Positions 1 through 5,835 are shown, numbered from the stretch's first letter. The stretch is DNA of 7,685 nt from an uncultured Clostridium sp. (GCF_937920395.1 NZ_CALEVF010000226.1:1-7685), one strand, 5' to 3'. Program-made: numbers and translations. The notes: generated by a model not told the origin, from the letters alone.

Positions 1-105
1 TCAACAGATGCTACTATGAATAAAATTTCTCAAATGAAGGATAAAACAGAATCTGATAATTGGTCAGACTACGATAGAAGAATTGACACTAAATTATATT
101 TATAA
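1..105 (+). CDS. C-terminal end of an unrecognised protein (5' truncated by window)
   Basis: Frame 1 is open from the first base and ends at TAA 103-105, giving 34 residues that end in DRRIDTKLYL. The tail is hydrophilic and charged (several Lys, Asp and Glu, and one Trp), with no membrane segment or motif I can name. It lies 22 bases upstream of the DUF503 start with no terminator between, so the two are probably co-transcribed. The product cannot be identified from this fragment. A 34-codon open frame in such AT-rich DNA is suggestive, not conclusive. Confidence 0.55.
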   Translation, partial: STDATMNKISQMKDKTESDNWSDYDRRIDTKLYL

Positions 106-127
106 TAAAAATGGTGGTGAAAAATAT

Positions 128-418
128 ATGAAGATTTTAATTATGAAAGTCACCCTAAGAGCATCATGGTCCCACTCTTTAAAAGAAAAAAGAATGGTTG
201 TAAAAAGTATAATTCAAAAATTAAAGAATAAATTCAACATATCAGTAGCAGAAGTTGATGACCAAGATATCCATCAAACAATAGTTATTGGTGTTGCTGG
301 ATTATGTGGAACTTCATCGCAACTTGATTCCACAATGGAGCATATTATCACTTTTATAGAAGACAATACTGATGCAGAAATAGTTAATATTCAAAATGAA
401 AACATAAATAATCTTTAA
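128..418 (+). CDS. DUF503 family protein (YlxP-like)
   Basis: This is a 96-residue protein beginning MKILIMKVTLR. It has the DUF503 signature: an N-terminal beta strand, then a HSLKEKRMVVKSI segment (about residues 17-29), then NISVAEVDDQD and a VIGVAGLCG strand. The length matches the family (about 90-100 residues). Bacillus YlxP belongs to this family and is encoded among translation and ribosome-maturation genes; its biochemical role is not firmly established. The ATG at 128 is chosen because GGTGGTG at 112-118 sits about 9 bases upstream and because the family starts here. A TTG at 83 in the same frame would add 15 unconserved residues and overlap the preceding gene. It is probably transcribed with the upstream partial gene and ends at the hairpin that overlaps its stop codon. 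The family call is confident; the function is not. Confidence 0.88.
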   Translation: MKILIMKVTLRASWSHSLKEKRMVVKSIIQKLKNKFNISVAEVDDQDIHQTIVIGVAGLCGTSSQLDSTMEHIITFIEDNTDAEIVNIQNENINNL

Positions 419-458
419 TAAATAGGACTTAAGTAAAATTGCTGAAGTCCTATTTATT
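417..458 (+). terminator. Rho-independent terminator between convergent genes
   Basis: A perfect 14-bp inverted repeat (arms 417-430 and 445-458, core TAGGACTT/AAGTCCTA) encloses a 14-base loop. A TTAACTTTTTACT tract follows on the plus strand. It starts at the DUF503 stop codon and lies 32 bases from the stop of the opposing gene, so it may serve both. The minus-strand side lacks a long T-run, so termination in that direction is probably weaker. Confidence 0.75.
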
Positions 459-489
459 AACTTTTTACTCCTACAATGCATGTTGAAAG

Positions 490-1134
490 CTATTCCAGCT
501 TACATATAGCTTCAAATAATTCCCGTGCTCTTATCTTATTAACAGTATATAAAAAAACAACATCAAATATGAATGGTGAATATTCGATATTTAGCAGTTC
601 CTTTACAAATGCCATAGCTCCAGTCTCCGAAAGGCATGATAACCTTGACATATGTTTATATGGACCTAGTGACCATTGTTTTATTTTAACCTGATTTGTA
701 TATATTTCACGATTACACTCAAAATTATGAAATAAATCATGTGCAATTATCATATCATAAACATTAATATTTTCTAACAATTCTTCTAACCCTTCTGACT
801 TTATAATCTCATTAGCCTTATCTACAACTTTATTAAAAACAGTTATGGTACTAGGTCGTTCGAATTTCATAAACATAACGCGTTCAGTACTCTCCTGATC
901 TATGGCGTCAATTACTTTTACTTCCAACTTTTGTGCATATTCTCTAGGTGTGAGTAAGCCATATTTTACGATAATTTCATTAGCTATATCATGCCCACAA
1001 TTTTCCGCGCCACTTTTATATTCGCTTTTTTGCTTTTGACTAAGCTTATTTTTTAATGGTTCTCGAGCATATATATACTTTTCCCATTTATTTTCATCAA
1101 ACTTAAGAAGTTCATTAATCATATTTTTTATCAT
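490..1134 (-). CDS. Unrecognised protein with HDxxH...E motif, possibly IrrE/ImmA-like metalloprotein
   Basis: This 214-residue soluble protein has no signal peptide or membrane segment. I do not recognise a named family. Visible features, in order: a charged helical N-terminus; CGHDI at 46-50; a helix-strand stretch LTPREYAQKLEVKVID (61-76); a strand STITVFNKVVD (95-105); AHDLFHNFE (131-139); and LSETGAMAFVKELL (168-181). The order (helix with conserved Ala, strand, H-x-x-x-H helix, then a Glu-containing helix about 34 residues later) resembles ImmA/IrrE zinc peptidases, whose motif is HExxH. Here the general-base Glu is Asp (HDLFH, 132-136), and E170 would be the third ligand. This is a layout resemblance, not a demonstrated homology. 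The start is the ATG at 1134, preceded by AGGAG with 8-base spacing. A GTG three codons earlier lies inside the Shine-Dalgarno region and is rejected. The gene appears monocistronic with its own promoter at 1239-1267. No helix-turn-helix repressor partner, typical of ImmA systems, is adjacent. Confidence 0.8.
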   Translation of the reverse strand: MIKNMINELLKFDENKWEKYIYAREPLKNKLSQKQKSEYKSGAENCGHDIANEIIVKYGLLTPREYAQKLEVKVIDAIDQESTERVMFMKFERPSTITVFNKVVDKANEIIKSEGLEELLENINVYDMIIAHDLFHNFECNREIYTNQVKIKQWSLGPYKHMSRLSCLSETGAMAFVKELLNIEYSPFIFDVVFLYTVNKIRARELFEAICKLE

Positions 1135-1238
1135 ATTTACCACTCCTAATTATAAATTTTCTAGATTTTATTGAATCATTATCAACATTGTATATTCAGA
1201 TACTTAAACCCACCATTTAAATTTCTATTTATAATAAA

Positions 1239-1267
1239 ATAATACATTACTCTCTTTATATAAGCAA
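1239..1267 (-). promoter_or_regulatory. Predicted sigma-A promoter for the HDxxH protein gene
   Basis: On the minus strand, TTGCTT (1267-1262) and TATTAT (1244-1239) are separated by exactly 17 bases. The predicted transcript would have a leader of about 95 bases before the ATG at 1134. Nothing else is evident in the 185-base gap between the gene and the pseudogene except the small inverted repeat just upstream. Confidence 0.55.
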
Positions 1268-1296
1268 TCATTTTTCCATTATTGTTATATTATTGT

Positions 1297-1315
1297 AATA
1301 AAACCCGGTTTAATT
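1297..1315. repeat. Operator-like short inverted repeat AAACC-C-GGTTT
   Basis: This is an imperfect palindrome with 9-bp arms, one mismatch and a single central base: AATAAAACC C GGTTTAATT. It lies about 30 bases upstream of the -35 box of the HDxxH gene promoter and 5 bases beyond the end of the lactate dehydrogenase remnant. It is the most GC-rich spot in the gap. It could be a binding site for a dimeric regulator or a chance palindrome; I cannot match it to a known operator. Confidence 0.3.
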
Positions 1316-1319
1316 GTTA

Positions 1320-2131
1320 TTAGTTTATTTTATTTTTACTTATCCCATTTTTATATGTATCTATAACTTCTGCAGCAACCTTGCCACTATCTAAAGCTTC
1401 AATTAATGCTTTTGTATCAACAATTGTTCCTATAGCTGTATTAACTAAAAATACGCTTATTTCATTTTATTAAACATTGTTTTATTGAACAAATGAAAAT
1501 TTTCTTTTATAGCTGGCATATGTAGTGAAATTAAATCTGCTTCTTTAACTGTTTCCTCAAGTGTATCAACATATTCTATACAATACTTTACGTTTTTATT
1601 AGGATATAAATCAAATCCTATAACTCTTTCACCAAATGCTTTAAAAGTTCTAGCTGCTATGCATCCAATTCTCCCAGTTCCAACAATTGCAACAGTCATT
1701 TAACCTATTTCTTTTAATAATATGTCTTTAGTCCAGCGATAATCTTGTCGTTTCATTGCTTCTGCAATTTGTATAACATGACGCGTAATATTAAGTGAAG
1801 CTGCTACAGCGTACTCCGCAATTGCATTAGGTGAATAAACTGGAACGTTTGTAATAGTTAAGCCCTATTTTGTAGCCTCTTTTATATCAAACATATCAAC
1901 TCCTGCTGTACGTGATGATATGTGTTTTATTCCCATTTCATTTAATTCTTTGTAAATCTCTTTATCTATTTTTTTTATTTGACGAACACAAACACCATCA
2001 AATCCTTTAATTAGATTTATATTTTCCATAGTTAGCAGTTCAGAAACATTTTTAATTTCAATACCACGTTTTTCACCCCACTAGTTTGACATAATACATT
2101 CTTCTCTTCCACTAAACATGATTATCTTCAT
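1320..2131 (-). pseudogene. ldhA: D-lactate dehydrogenase (D-2-hydroxyacid dehydrogenase) pseudogene
   Basis: The minus-strand reading from ATG 2131 follows NAD-dependent D-lactate dehydrogenases closely. It has an N-terminal KIIMFSGREE strand, the SRTAGVDMFDI and TNVPVYSPNAIAEYA catalytic-domain motifs, the Rossmann fingerprint VAIVGTGRIG, an acidic NAD-ribose residue in VIGFDLYPN, and ADLISLHMPA. The frame is broken by TAG at 2083-2081, TAG at 1867-1865 and TAA at 1702-1700. A frameshift then lies near 1457-1455, after which VFLVNTAIGTIVDTKALIEALDSG continues to a stop at 1322-1320. The family's catalytic Arg in NxxRG is Ile here. The C-terminal 80 or so residues, including the catalytic His (in the PHTAFYT motif), are absent. 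A good ribosome binding site (AAAGGAG, 2148-2142) survives. The normal enzyme is about 330 residues and reduces pyruvate to D-lactate. The copy is clearly non-functional as lactate dehydrogenase. No convincing promoter lies between it and the upstream terminator. Confidence 0.9.
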
Positions 2132-2160
2132 TTTATTTTTCTCCTTTTAAACATTTCGTT

Positions 2161-2209
2161 AAAATTAAAACACAAATAATGGCATACCATTTTCATCAAA
2201 TGGCATGCC
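2161..2209 (-). terminator. Rho-independent terminator of the permease gene
   Basis: On the minus strand, a 12-bp stem (GGCATGCCATTT with AAATGGTATGCC, containing one G-U pair) and a 5-base loop occupy 2209-2181. They are followed by a T-rich tract (ATTATTTGTGTTTTAATTTT, 2180-2161). It begins 15 bases after the permease stop codon. It insulates the lactate dehydrogenase pseudogene from the speE-permease transcript. Confidence 0.8.
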
Positions 2210-2223
2210 TTAATTTTAACATT

Positions 2224-3615
2224 TTATACTTCTAACCTATCTTCATTTTGAATAACACTATGTTTTCTACCATACACTATGTATGTAATAATGCCAATTA
2301 TCAACCAAACTATAAATCCAATCCATGTTTTTATTCCGAGCCTACTTAATAAAACCAAACAACAAATTATAGCAAGTATTGGTGTTACTGGTACAAGTGG
2401 ACAGATAAAAGTTCTATTAAAATCCGGCATCTTTTTTCTAAGTACTATCACACTTAAGGCAACAACTATAAATCCTAAAAGAGTTCCAATGCTTAGAAAT
2501 TGAACAATAATATCTAATGGTAAAAATCCTGCTATTATTGCTGCAATGACACCAGTAATAATTGTTGCTATGTATGGTGTTTTATATTTTTTATGAATTT
2601 TTGAAAATAACTTTGGTAATAATCCATCTCTAGACATTACCATAAATATTCTTACCTGTCCATAAAGCACAACTAAAATTGTAGATATCATTCCAACTAT
2701 ACAACCTACTCCAACTAAAATAGAACCCCAGTTTATTCCTATTGTCGCTAGTGCAGCAGGCAGTGCATTTTGTAAATCTATAGTATTATATGGAACAATT
2801 CCAGTAAGTACAAATGCAACAGCAATATACAATATACTAACTATAACTAAACATGATATAAGACCTATAGCTACACCTTTCTTTGGATCTTTAGCTTCTT
2901 CAGCACTAGTTGCAATTGCATCGAATCCAAGATAAGAAAAGAATATTGATGCTGTTGCTGCAAAAACTCCCTTAAACCCAAATGGTGCAAATGGTTTATA
3001 GTTTGCAACATTAATATGTCCTACTCCAACCATTACAAAAATAAGTATTATACCTATTTTTATGCTGACAATTATATTATTAATTTTAGAACTTTCCTCC
3101 ATTCCAAAACACAAAAGCAGAGTTAAACATAATACTATTAGTATTGCAGGTAGATCTACTATTCCACCATTACTTGGTGATGAAGTAATAATACTTGGCA
3201 AATTAATACTTGATGTCTTTAAAAGACCGACGAACGCCCCAGACCACCCTGATGCTACTGCGCTACAAGCAACTAAATATTCAGCGGTTAAACACCACCC
3301 TATTAACATTGCAACTATTTCTCCAAATGCTATATAAGCATAAGAATACGTACTACCAGCTACTGGAAACATTGTTGCAAGTTCACAATAACAGAGTCCA
3401 CATAAGCAAGCAACAATTCCCGCTAACACAAATGATATAATAACTGCTGGCCCTGCAATATGTGCTCCTGCACCTGTTGCCACAAATATTCCTACTCCAA
3501 TAACAGCACCTATACCTAAAGCTGCTATGTCTTTTGCTGTAAGGTCTTTCTTTAAACCAGACTGATGTATTCCATCCTGCATCTGCTCAAAAGATTTTTT
3601 CTTGAAAATATTCAT
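2224..3615 (-). CDS. APC-superfamily amino acid permease (CAT/YhdG-like)
   Basis: This 463-residue, very hydrophobic protein has about 12 membrane helices, the usual size and topology of APC transporters. A cytoplasmic N-terminus is followed by LTAKDIAALGIGAVIGVGIFVATG (about residues 24-47). That is the unwound first helix with the G-x-G substrate-carboxylate loop (GVGIF). Later come an FFSYLGFDAIATSAEEAKDPKK segment, where EE-x-x-(N/D)P is the conserved loop after helix 6, and a basic C-terminal tail. The closest general type is the cationic amino acid transporter subgroup. Substrate cannot be read from sequence, and arginine, ornithine, lysine, a polyamine or a neutral amino acid are all possible. 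The start ATG at 3615 has a GAGGGTGGG ribosome binding site. The gene lies 64 bases behind speE with no clear terminator between them, suggesting co-transcription. The family assignment is firm; the substrate link to polyamines is inference from context. Confidence 0.9.
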   Translation of the reverse strand: MNIFKKKSFEQMQDGIHQSGLKKDLTAKDIAALGIGAVIGVGIFVATGAGAHIAGPAVIISFVLAGIVACLCGLCYCELATMFPVAGSTYSYAYIAFGEIVAMLIGWCLTAEYLVACSAVASGWSGAFVGLLKTSSINLPSIITSSPSNGGIVDLPAILIVLCLTLLLCFGMEESSKINNIIVSIKIGIILIFVMVGVGHINVANYKPFAPFGFKGVFAATASIFFSYLGFDAIATSAEEAKDPKKGVAIGLISCLVIVSILYIAVAFVLTGIVPYNTIDLQNALPAALATIGINWGSILVGVGCIVGMISTILVVLYGQVRIFMVMSRDGLLPKLFSKIHKKYKTPYIATIITGVIAAIIAGFLPLDIIVQFLSIGTLLGFIVVALSVIVLRKKMPDFNRTFICPLVPVTPILAIICCLVLLSRLGIKTWIGFIVWLIIGIITYIVYGRKHSVIQNEDRLEV

Positions 3616-3679
3616 TTTTGCCCACCCTCATGTTGTCTTTTTTAACGATATATACTTAATAAATAACATATTAAATAAT

Positions 3680-4552
3680 TTATTTAAGATCACTTATGAA
3701 ATTAGGAAGATCAAAACAAGATTTTACAATTTTTTTTGTCAAATAACGAGTTTCCAGTGGTAATCTATTTACATCCATATTACTAGGGTCATAAACATCT
3801 GATGCCATTGTAAAACTCCATATTCCACCTGGATAAGTTGGTACAAAAGCGATATATGTTTTTACTATTTTAAAATTATTTTTTAATATTTTTCTTGTAT
3901 TCTCAATTATGTTTCGATGAATCATCGGAGATTCACTTTGACATACCATTACTCCATCAGCTTTTAATGTTCTTTTTACATTTTTATAAAATTCTTCTCC
4001 AAATAAATCTTTAGCGGGACCCTCAGGATCTGGTGAGTCAACCATAACTATATCATATTTAATATCAGTCTTCTTTACATATTCAACTCCATCTCCGAAC
4101 TTAAAATTAATCCTTTTATCAAAATCTGGACCTCCACTTATTTCCTGAAGAAATTTTATACATTCATCTGTTACTAATTCATCAAGCTCCACCATATCAA
4201 TTGTCTCGAGTTCTTCATACTTCGATAATTCTCTTACAGCTCCACAATCTCCTCCACCAATTACTAAAACATTTTTAGGATTTTTATGGGTAAGTACAGG
4301 AATATGTGTAATCATTTCATTATATATAAATCCATCAGCAGATGTAGTCTGCATTACACCATCAAGCACAAGACAAGGGCCAAATGCATTAGTATCAATT
4401 AATGCTACCTCTTGATATGAAGATTTGGAATAAGAAAAACAATTATTAACCTTATAACTAATTTTCAAATTTTTTTTCTCAACTTCAACCTCTTCAAACC
4501 ACAGTTCATTATCAATCTTTTTAAAATAATTTGGCAATTCATTTGTTTTCAT
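3680..4552 (-). CDS. speE: Polyamine aminopropyltransferase (spermidine synthase)
   Basis: This 290-residue cytosolic enzyme is expected to transfer aminopropyl from decarboxylated S-adenosylmethionine to putrescine, giving spermidine. An N-terminal beta domain contains SSYQEVALIDTNAFGPCLVLDG (44-65), including the conserved LDG. Then follow FIYNEMITHIP (75-85), the methyltransferase-like nucleotide loop VIGGGDCGAVRE (97-108) and VELDE (121-125), which binds the cofactor ribose. The catalytic Asp segment is VDSPDPEGPA (171-180), followed by QSESP (205-209) and YPGGIWSF (240-247). Two positions differ from the common forms: GGGDGG is GGGDCG, and DS(T/S)DP is DSPDP. Length is normal for the bacterial family. 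The start ATG at 4552 is preceded by GGAGGT at suitable spacing. The permease follows in the same direction. No S-adenosylmethionine decarboxylase, arginine decarboxylase or agmatinase gene is in the window, so the source of its substrates is not shown here. Confidence 0.93.
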   Translation of the reverse strand: MKTNELPNYFKKIDNELWFEEVEVEKKNLKISYKVNNCFSYSKSSYQEVALIDTNAFGPCLVLDGVMQTTSADGFIYNEMITHIPVLTHKNPKNVLVIGGGDCGAVRELSKYEELETIDMVELDELVTDECIKFLQEISGGPDFDKRINFKFGDGVEYVKKTDIKYDIVMVDSPDPEGPAKDLFGEEFYKNVKRTLKADGVMVCQSESPMIHRNIIENTRKILKNNFKIVKTYIAFVPTYPGGIWSFTMASDVYDPSNMDVNRLPLETRYLTKKIVKSCFDLPNFISDLK

Positions 4553-4703
4553 AATAATACCTCCATTCTAATAAATATAACTATTCTTATAATTATTAAT
4601 AAATTCTACTTTAAACTTTTTTATTTGTATAAATACACCATATGACTTGTGATATTAATAATTATCATCTTTTCCTTTTTTGACCCATAAAGTTACAACA
4701 CCA

Positions 4704-4731
4704 AGTATATCATAAAAATTAAAGAGTTCAA
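4704..4731 (-). promoter_or_regulatory. Predicted sigma-A promoter of speE-permease unit
   Basis: On the minus strand, TTGAAC (4731-4726) and TATACT (4709-4704) are separated by 16 bases. The implied 5' leader is about 145 bases, long for a simple promoter. It contains a 7-codon reading frame, MGQKRKR (4688-4665), that has no good ribosome binding site. I see no recognisable riboswitch or terminator-type hairpin in the leader. Confidence 0.55.
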
Positions 4732-4762
4732 AAATATTAATACAATTAATTTATTTTACTTA

Positions 4763-4798
4763 TTGGAACATTTTAGTAAATTAATAATACTATATAAT
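4763..4798 (+). promoter_or_regulatory. Possible promoter for the small ORF at 4834
   Basis: Two overlapping weak readings exist. TTGGAA (4763-4768) lies 16 bases from TAATAC (4785-4790), and TTTTAG (4771-4776) lies 16 bases from TATAAT (4793-4798). Either would start transcription 25-35 bases before the Shine-Dalgarno at 4821. In DNA this AT-rich, such matches occur by chance, so support is limited. Confidence 0.3.
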
Positions 4799-4833
4799 TA
4801 TTAAGGTAAAACATATATGAGGAGGAGTTTGTT

Positions 4834-5133
4834 ATAATTAAAATTATTAATCTAAGTTATCCTAGAAAAGTAGTTATTGATAATATAAATAATTTTATTT
4901 TTGAGTCAAGGCTAAATAACATTAAACTAAATATAAATATTAAAATAATAGGCTGTACTATTGGAATAGTCTTTTTTAGTAAGCAACTTGTTTATGCAAA
5001 CCCTTCTGTTGGAAACGGTACCAAAATGATTGATTTTTTTAGCTATTATGGGCCACCTTTAATCCTTACGGCGGCTGATTTTTATAAATTATATATGCCT
5101 ATAAAAATAAAAAAGAAAAACCTACAAATATAA
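4834..5133 (+). CDS. Small membrane-type ORF lacking a standard start codon
   Basis: A 99-codon frame runs to TAA 5131-5133. A strong GGAGGAG (4821-4827) stands 6 bases before ATA 4834 and 9 before ATT 4837, but the frame has no ATG, GTG or TTG until ATG 5026, which would leave only 35 residues. The preceding in-frame stop is at 4807-4809. The predicted protein has a basic/Asn-rich N-terminal half and a hydrophobic segment with a possible signal-peptidase site (IIGCTIGIVFFSKQLVYA, residues 38-55). A polar NPSVGNGTK linker follows, then a second apolar stretch (SYYGPPLILTAADFYKL) and a Lys-rich end. I do not recognise it. It may use a rare ATA/ATT start, be a gene whose ATG has mutated, or depend on frameshifting from ATG 4817, which opens a 6-codon frame (MRRSLL) over the Shine-Dalgarno. 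An open frame of this length is unlikely by chance at this base composition. Confidence 0.45.
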   Translation: MIKIINLSYPRKVVIDNINNFIFESRLNNIKLNINIKIIGCTIGIVFFSKQLVYANPSVGNGTKMIDFFSYYGPPLILTAADFYKLYMPIKIKKKNLQI

Positions 5134-5139
5134 TTACGA

Positions 5140-5199
5140 ATTATAAAAATTCCTTTTTAATTCTATCTAAATATTAAATTAAAAAGGAATTTTTATAAT
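5140..5199. repeat. Perfect 23-bp inverted repeat (long AT-rich hairpin)
   Basis: Arms 5140-5162 and 5177-5199 are exact reverse complements over 23 bases and enclose a 14-base loop. Each arm carries A-runs and T-runs around a small TTCC/GGAA core. It starts 7 bases after the stop of the small ORF and ends just before the promoter of the ferritin-like gene. It could work as a terminator in either direction, because the outer AAAAATTCC...GGAATTTTT places T-runs at both ends. Only two G-C pairs make the stem weak for that role. A miniature mobile element or footprint is an alternative, but I see no convincing flanking target duplication. Confidence 0.75.
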
Positions 5200-5203
5200 A
5201 GTC

Positions 5204-5232
5204 TTGAATATTTAACAAAAGAAAGTTAATAT
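5204..5232 (+). promoter_or_regulatory. Predicted sigma-A promoter of the ferritin-like gene
   Basis: TTGAAT (5204-5209) and TAATAT (5227-5232) are separated by 17 bases, about 60 bases before the ATG at 5292. It abuts the inverted repeat that ends at 5199, so the -35 box lies 4 bases from the hairpin. No recognisable PerR or Fur box is apparent to me in the leader. Confidence 0.5.
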
Positions 5233-5291
5233 TAGCTTGAGGCTTTTTATGCAAAATATGCTATTAAGCAAAAAAGAAAGGGAGCGATCTT

Positions 5292-5777
5292 ATGACAAAT
5301 ACTACTTTTAGTGGTCTTGAAATGTTGAAAATTTCCATATTAATGGAAGAAGAAGGATATGATTTCTACATCAATGGTGCTAAACATACAACTGGAAAAA
5401 TAAAAGATTTTTTATTAGTTGCTGCTGGTCAAGAATTTATTCACAAAGAAAAATTTACAAAACTTTTTACTGATTTAAGTACTGGTAATGAAATGGATTC
5501 CACTTATCTCTTTGATATAGAAGTAACAAAATACTTGAAAAATTTAATTGAAAATCAAGTTTTCAATAAAAAAGAGCAACCTAGTGATGCTTTCAAAGAC
5601 TTAAAAGCAGCACTTACTTATTCAATTAAAACAGAGGAACTTACAATAAGTATCTATACACAAATGTACGAAAAAGTATCTCAAAATGATATTTCTGGAA
5701 TATTGTTCACAATTCTTGAAGAAGAAAAGTCCCATGCAGCATACTTTTCAAAATTACTTAAAGAAATAGTAGCATAA
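5292..5777 (+). CDS. Ferritin-like diiron protein (rubrerythrin-type, no rubredoxin domain)
   Basis: This 161-residue four-helix-bundle protein carries a full set of diiron ligands in two pseudo-repeats. The first is E19 (EEEGYDFY) with E48 and H51 (QEFIH). The second is E115 (EELTISIY) with E145 and H148 (EEEKSH). The spacing within each half is the same (E plus 7 to Tyr, then ExxH), as expected for rubrerythrin/erythrin-type ferritin-like domains. The C-terminal Cys4 rubredoxin domain of classical rubrerythrin is absent and the protein contains no cysteine. If it is a peroxidase, electrons must therefore come from a separate partner. Likely roles, known for the family, are hydrogen peroxide reduction or iron handling in the cytoplasm of an anaerobe. 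The start ATG 5292 has AAAGGGAG about 6 bases upstream. It appears monocistronic, with its own promoter and a strong terminator. The domain call is secure; the exact reaction is inferred. Confidence 0.88.
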   Translation: MTNTTFSGLEMLKISILMEEEGYDFYINGAKHTTGKIKDFLLVAAGQEFIHKEKFTKLFTDLSTGNEMDSTYLFDIEVTKYLKNLIENQVFNKKEQPSDAFKDLKAALTYSIKTEELTISIYTQMYEKVSQNDISGILFTILEEEKSHAAYFSKLLKEIVA

Positions 5778-5835
5778 CCAAAAATATACATGATGTAAAT
5801 TTGTAATTAGATGTATAGTATTTAATTTCACATTG

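Noticed and set aside
83..127. TTG start that would extend the DUF503 protein by 15 residues
   Set aside because: It overlaps the upstream gene's end, has no Shine-Dalgarno and adds sequence outside the family domain; the ATG at 128 has a suitable ribosome binding site.
476..694. Plus-strand open frame of 72 codons
   Set aside because: It lies antisense to the 3' part of the HDxxH protein gene, has no ribosome binding site and shows no protein-like motif.
1135..1143. GTG start three codons upstream for the HDxxH protein
   Set aside because: The GTG is part of the AGGAGTG ribosome binding region; the ATG at 1134 has ideal spacing from AGGAG.
1457..1699. Separate 80-residue NAD-binding protein starting at ATG 1699
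   Set aside because: It is the Rossmann segment of the decayed lactate dehydrogenase, in frame with the upstream part after a stop; it has no ribosome binding site of its own.
1320..2131. Stop-codon recoding of the lactate dehydrogenase (amber suppression or similar)
   Set aside because: Both TAG and TAA are present, a frameshift follows, the catalytic Arg is replaced and the C-terminus is missing; simple decay explains everything.
2279..3440. Three plus-strand open frames (2279-2503, 3062-3337, 3210-3440)
   Set aside because: All are antisense shadows of the APC permease, whose hydrophobic codons produce open frames on the opposite strand.
4553..4700. Riboswitch in the speE leader
   Set aside because: I found no S-adenosylmethionine-type or other recognisable conserved core and no terminator/antiterminator pair, only short AT-rich hairpins.
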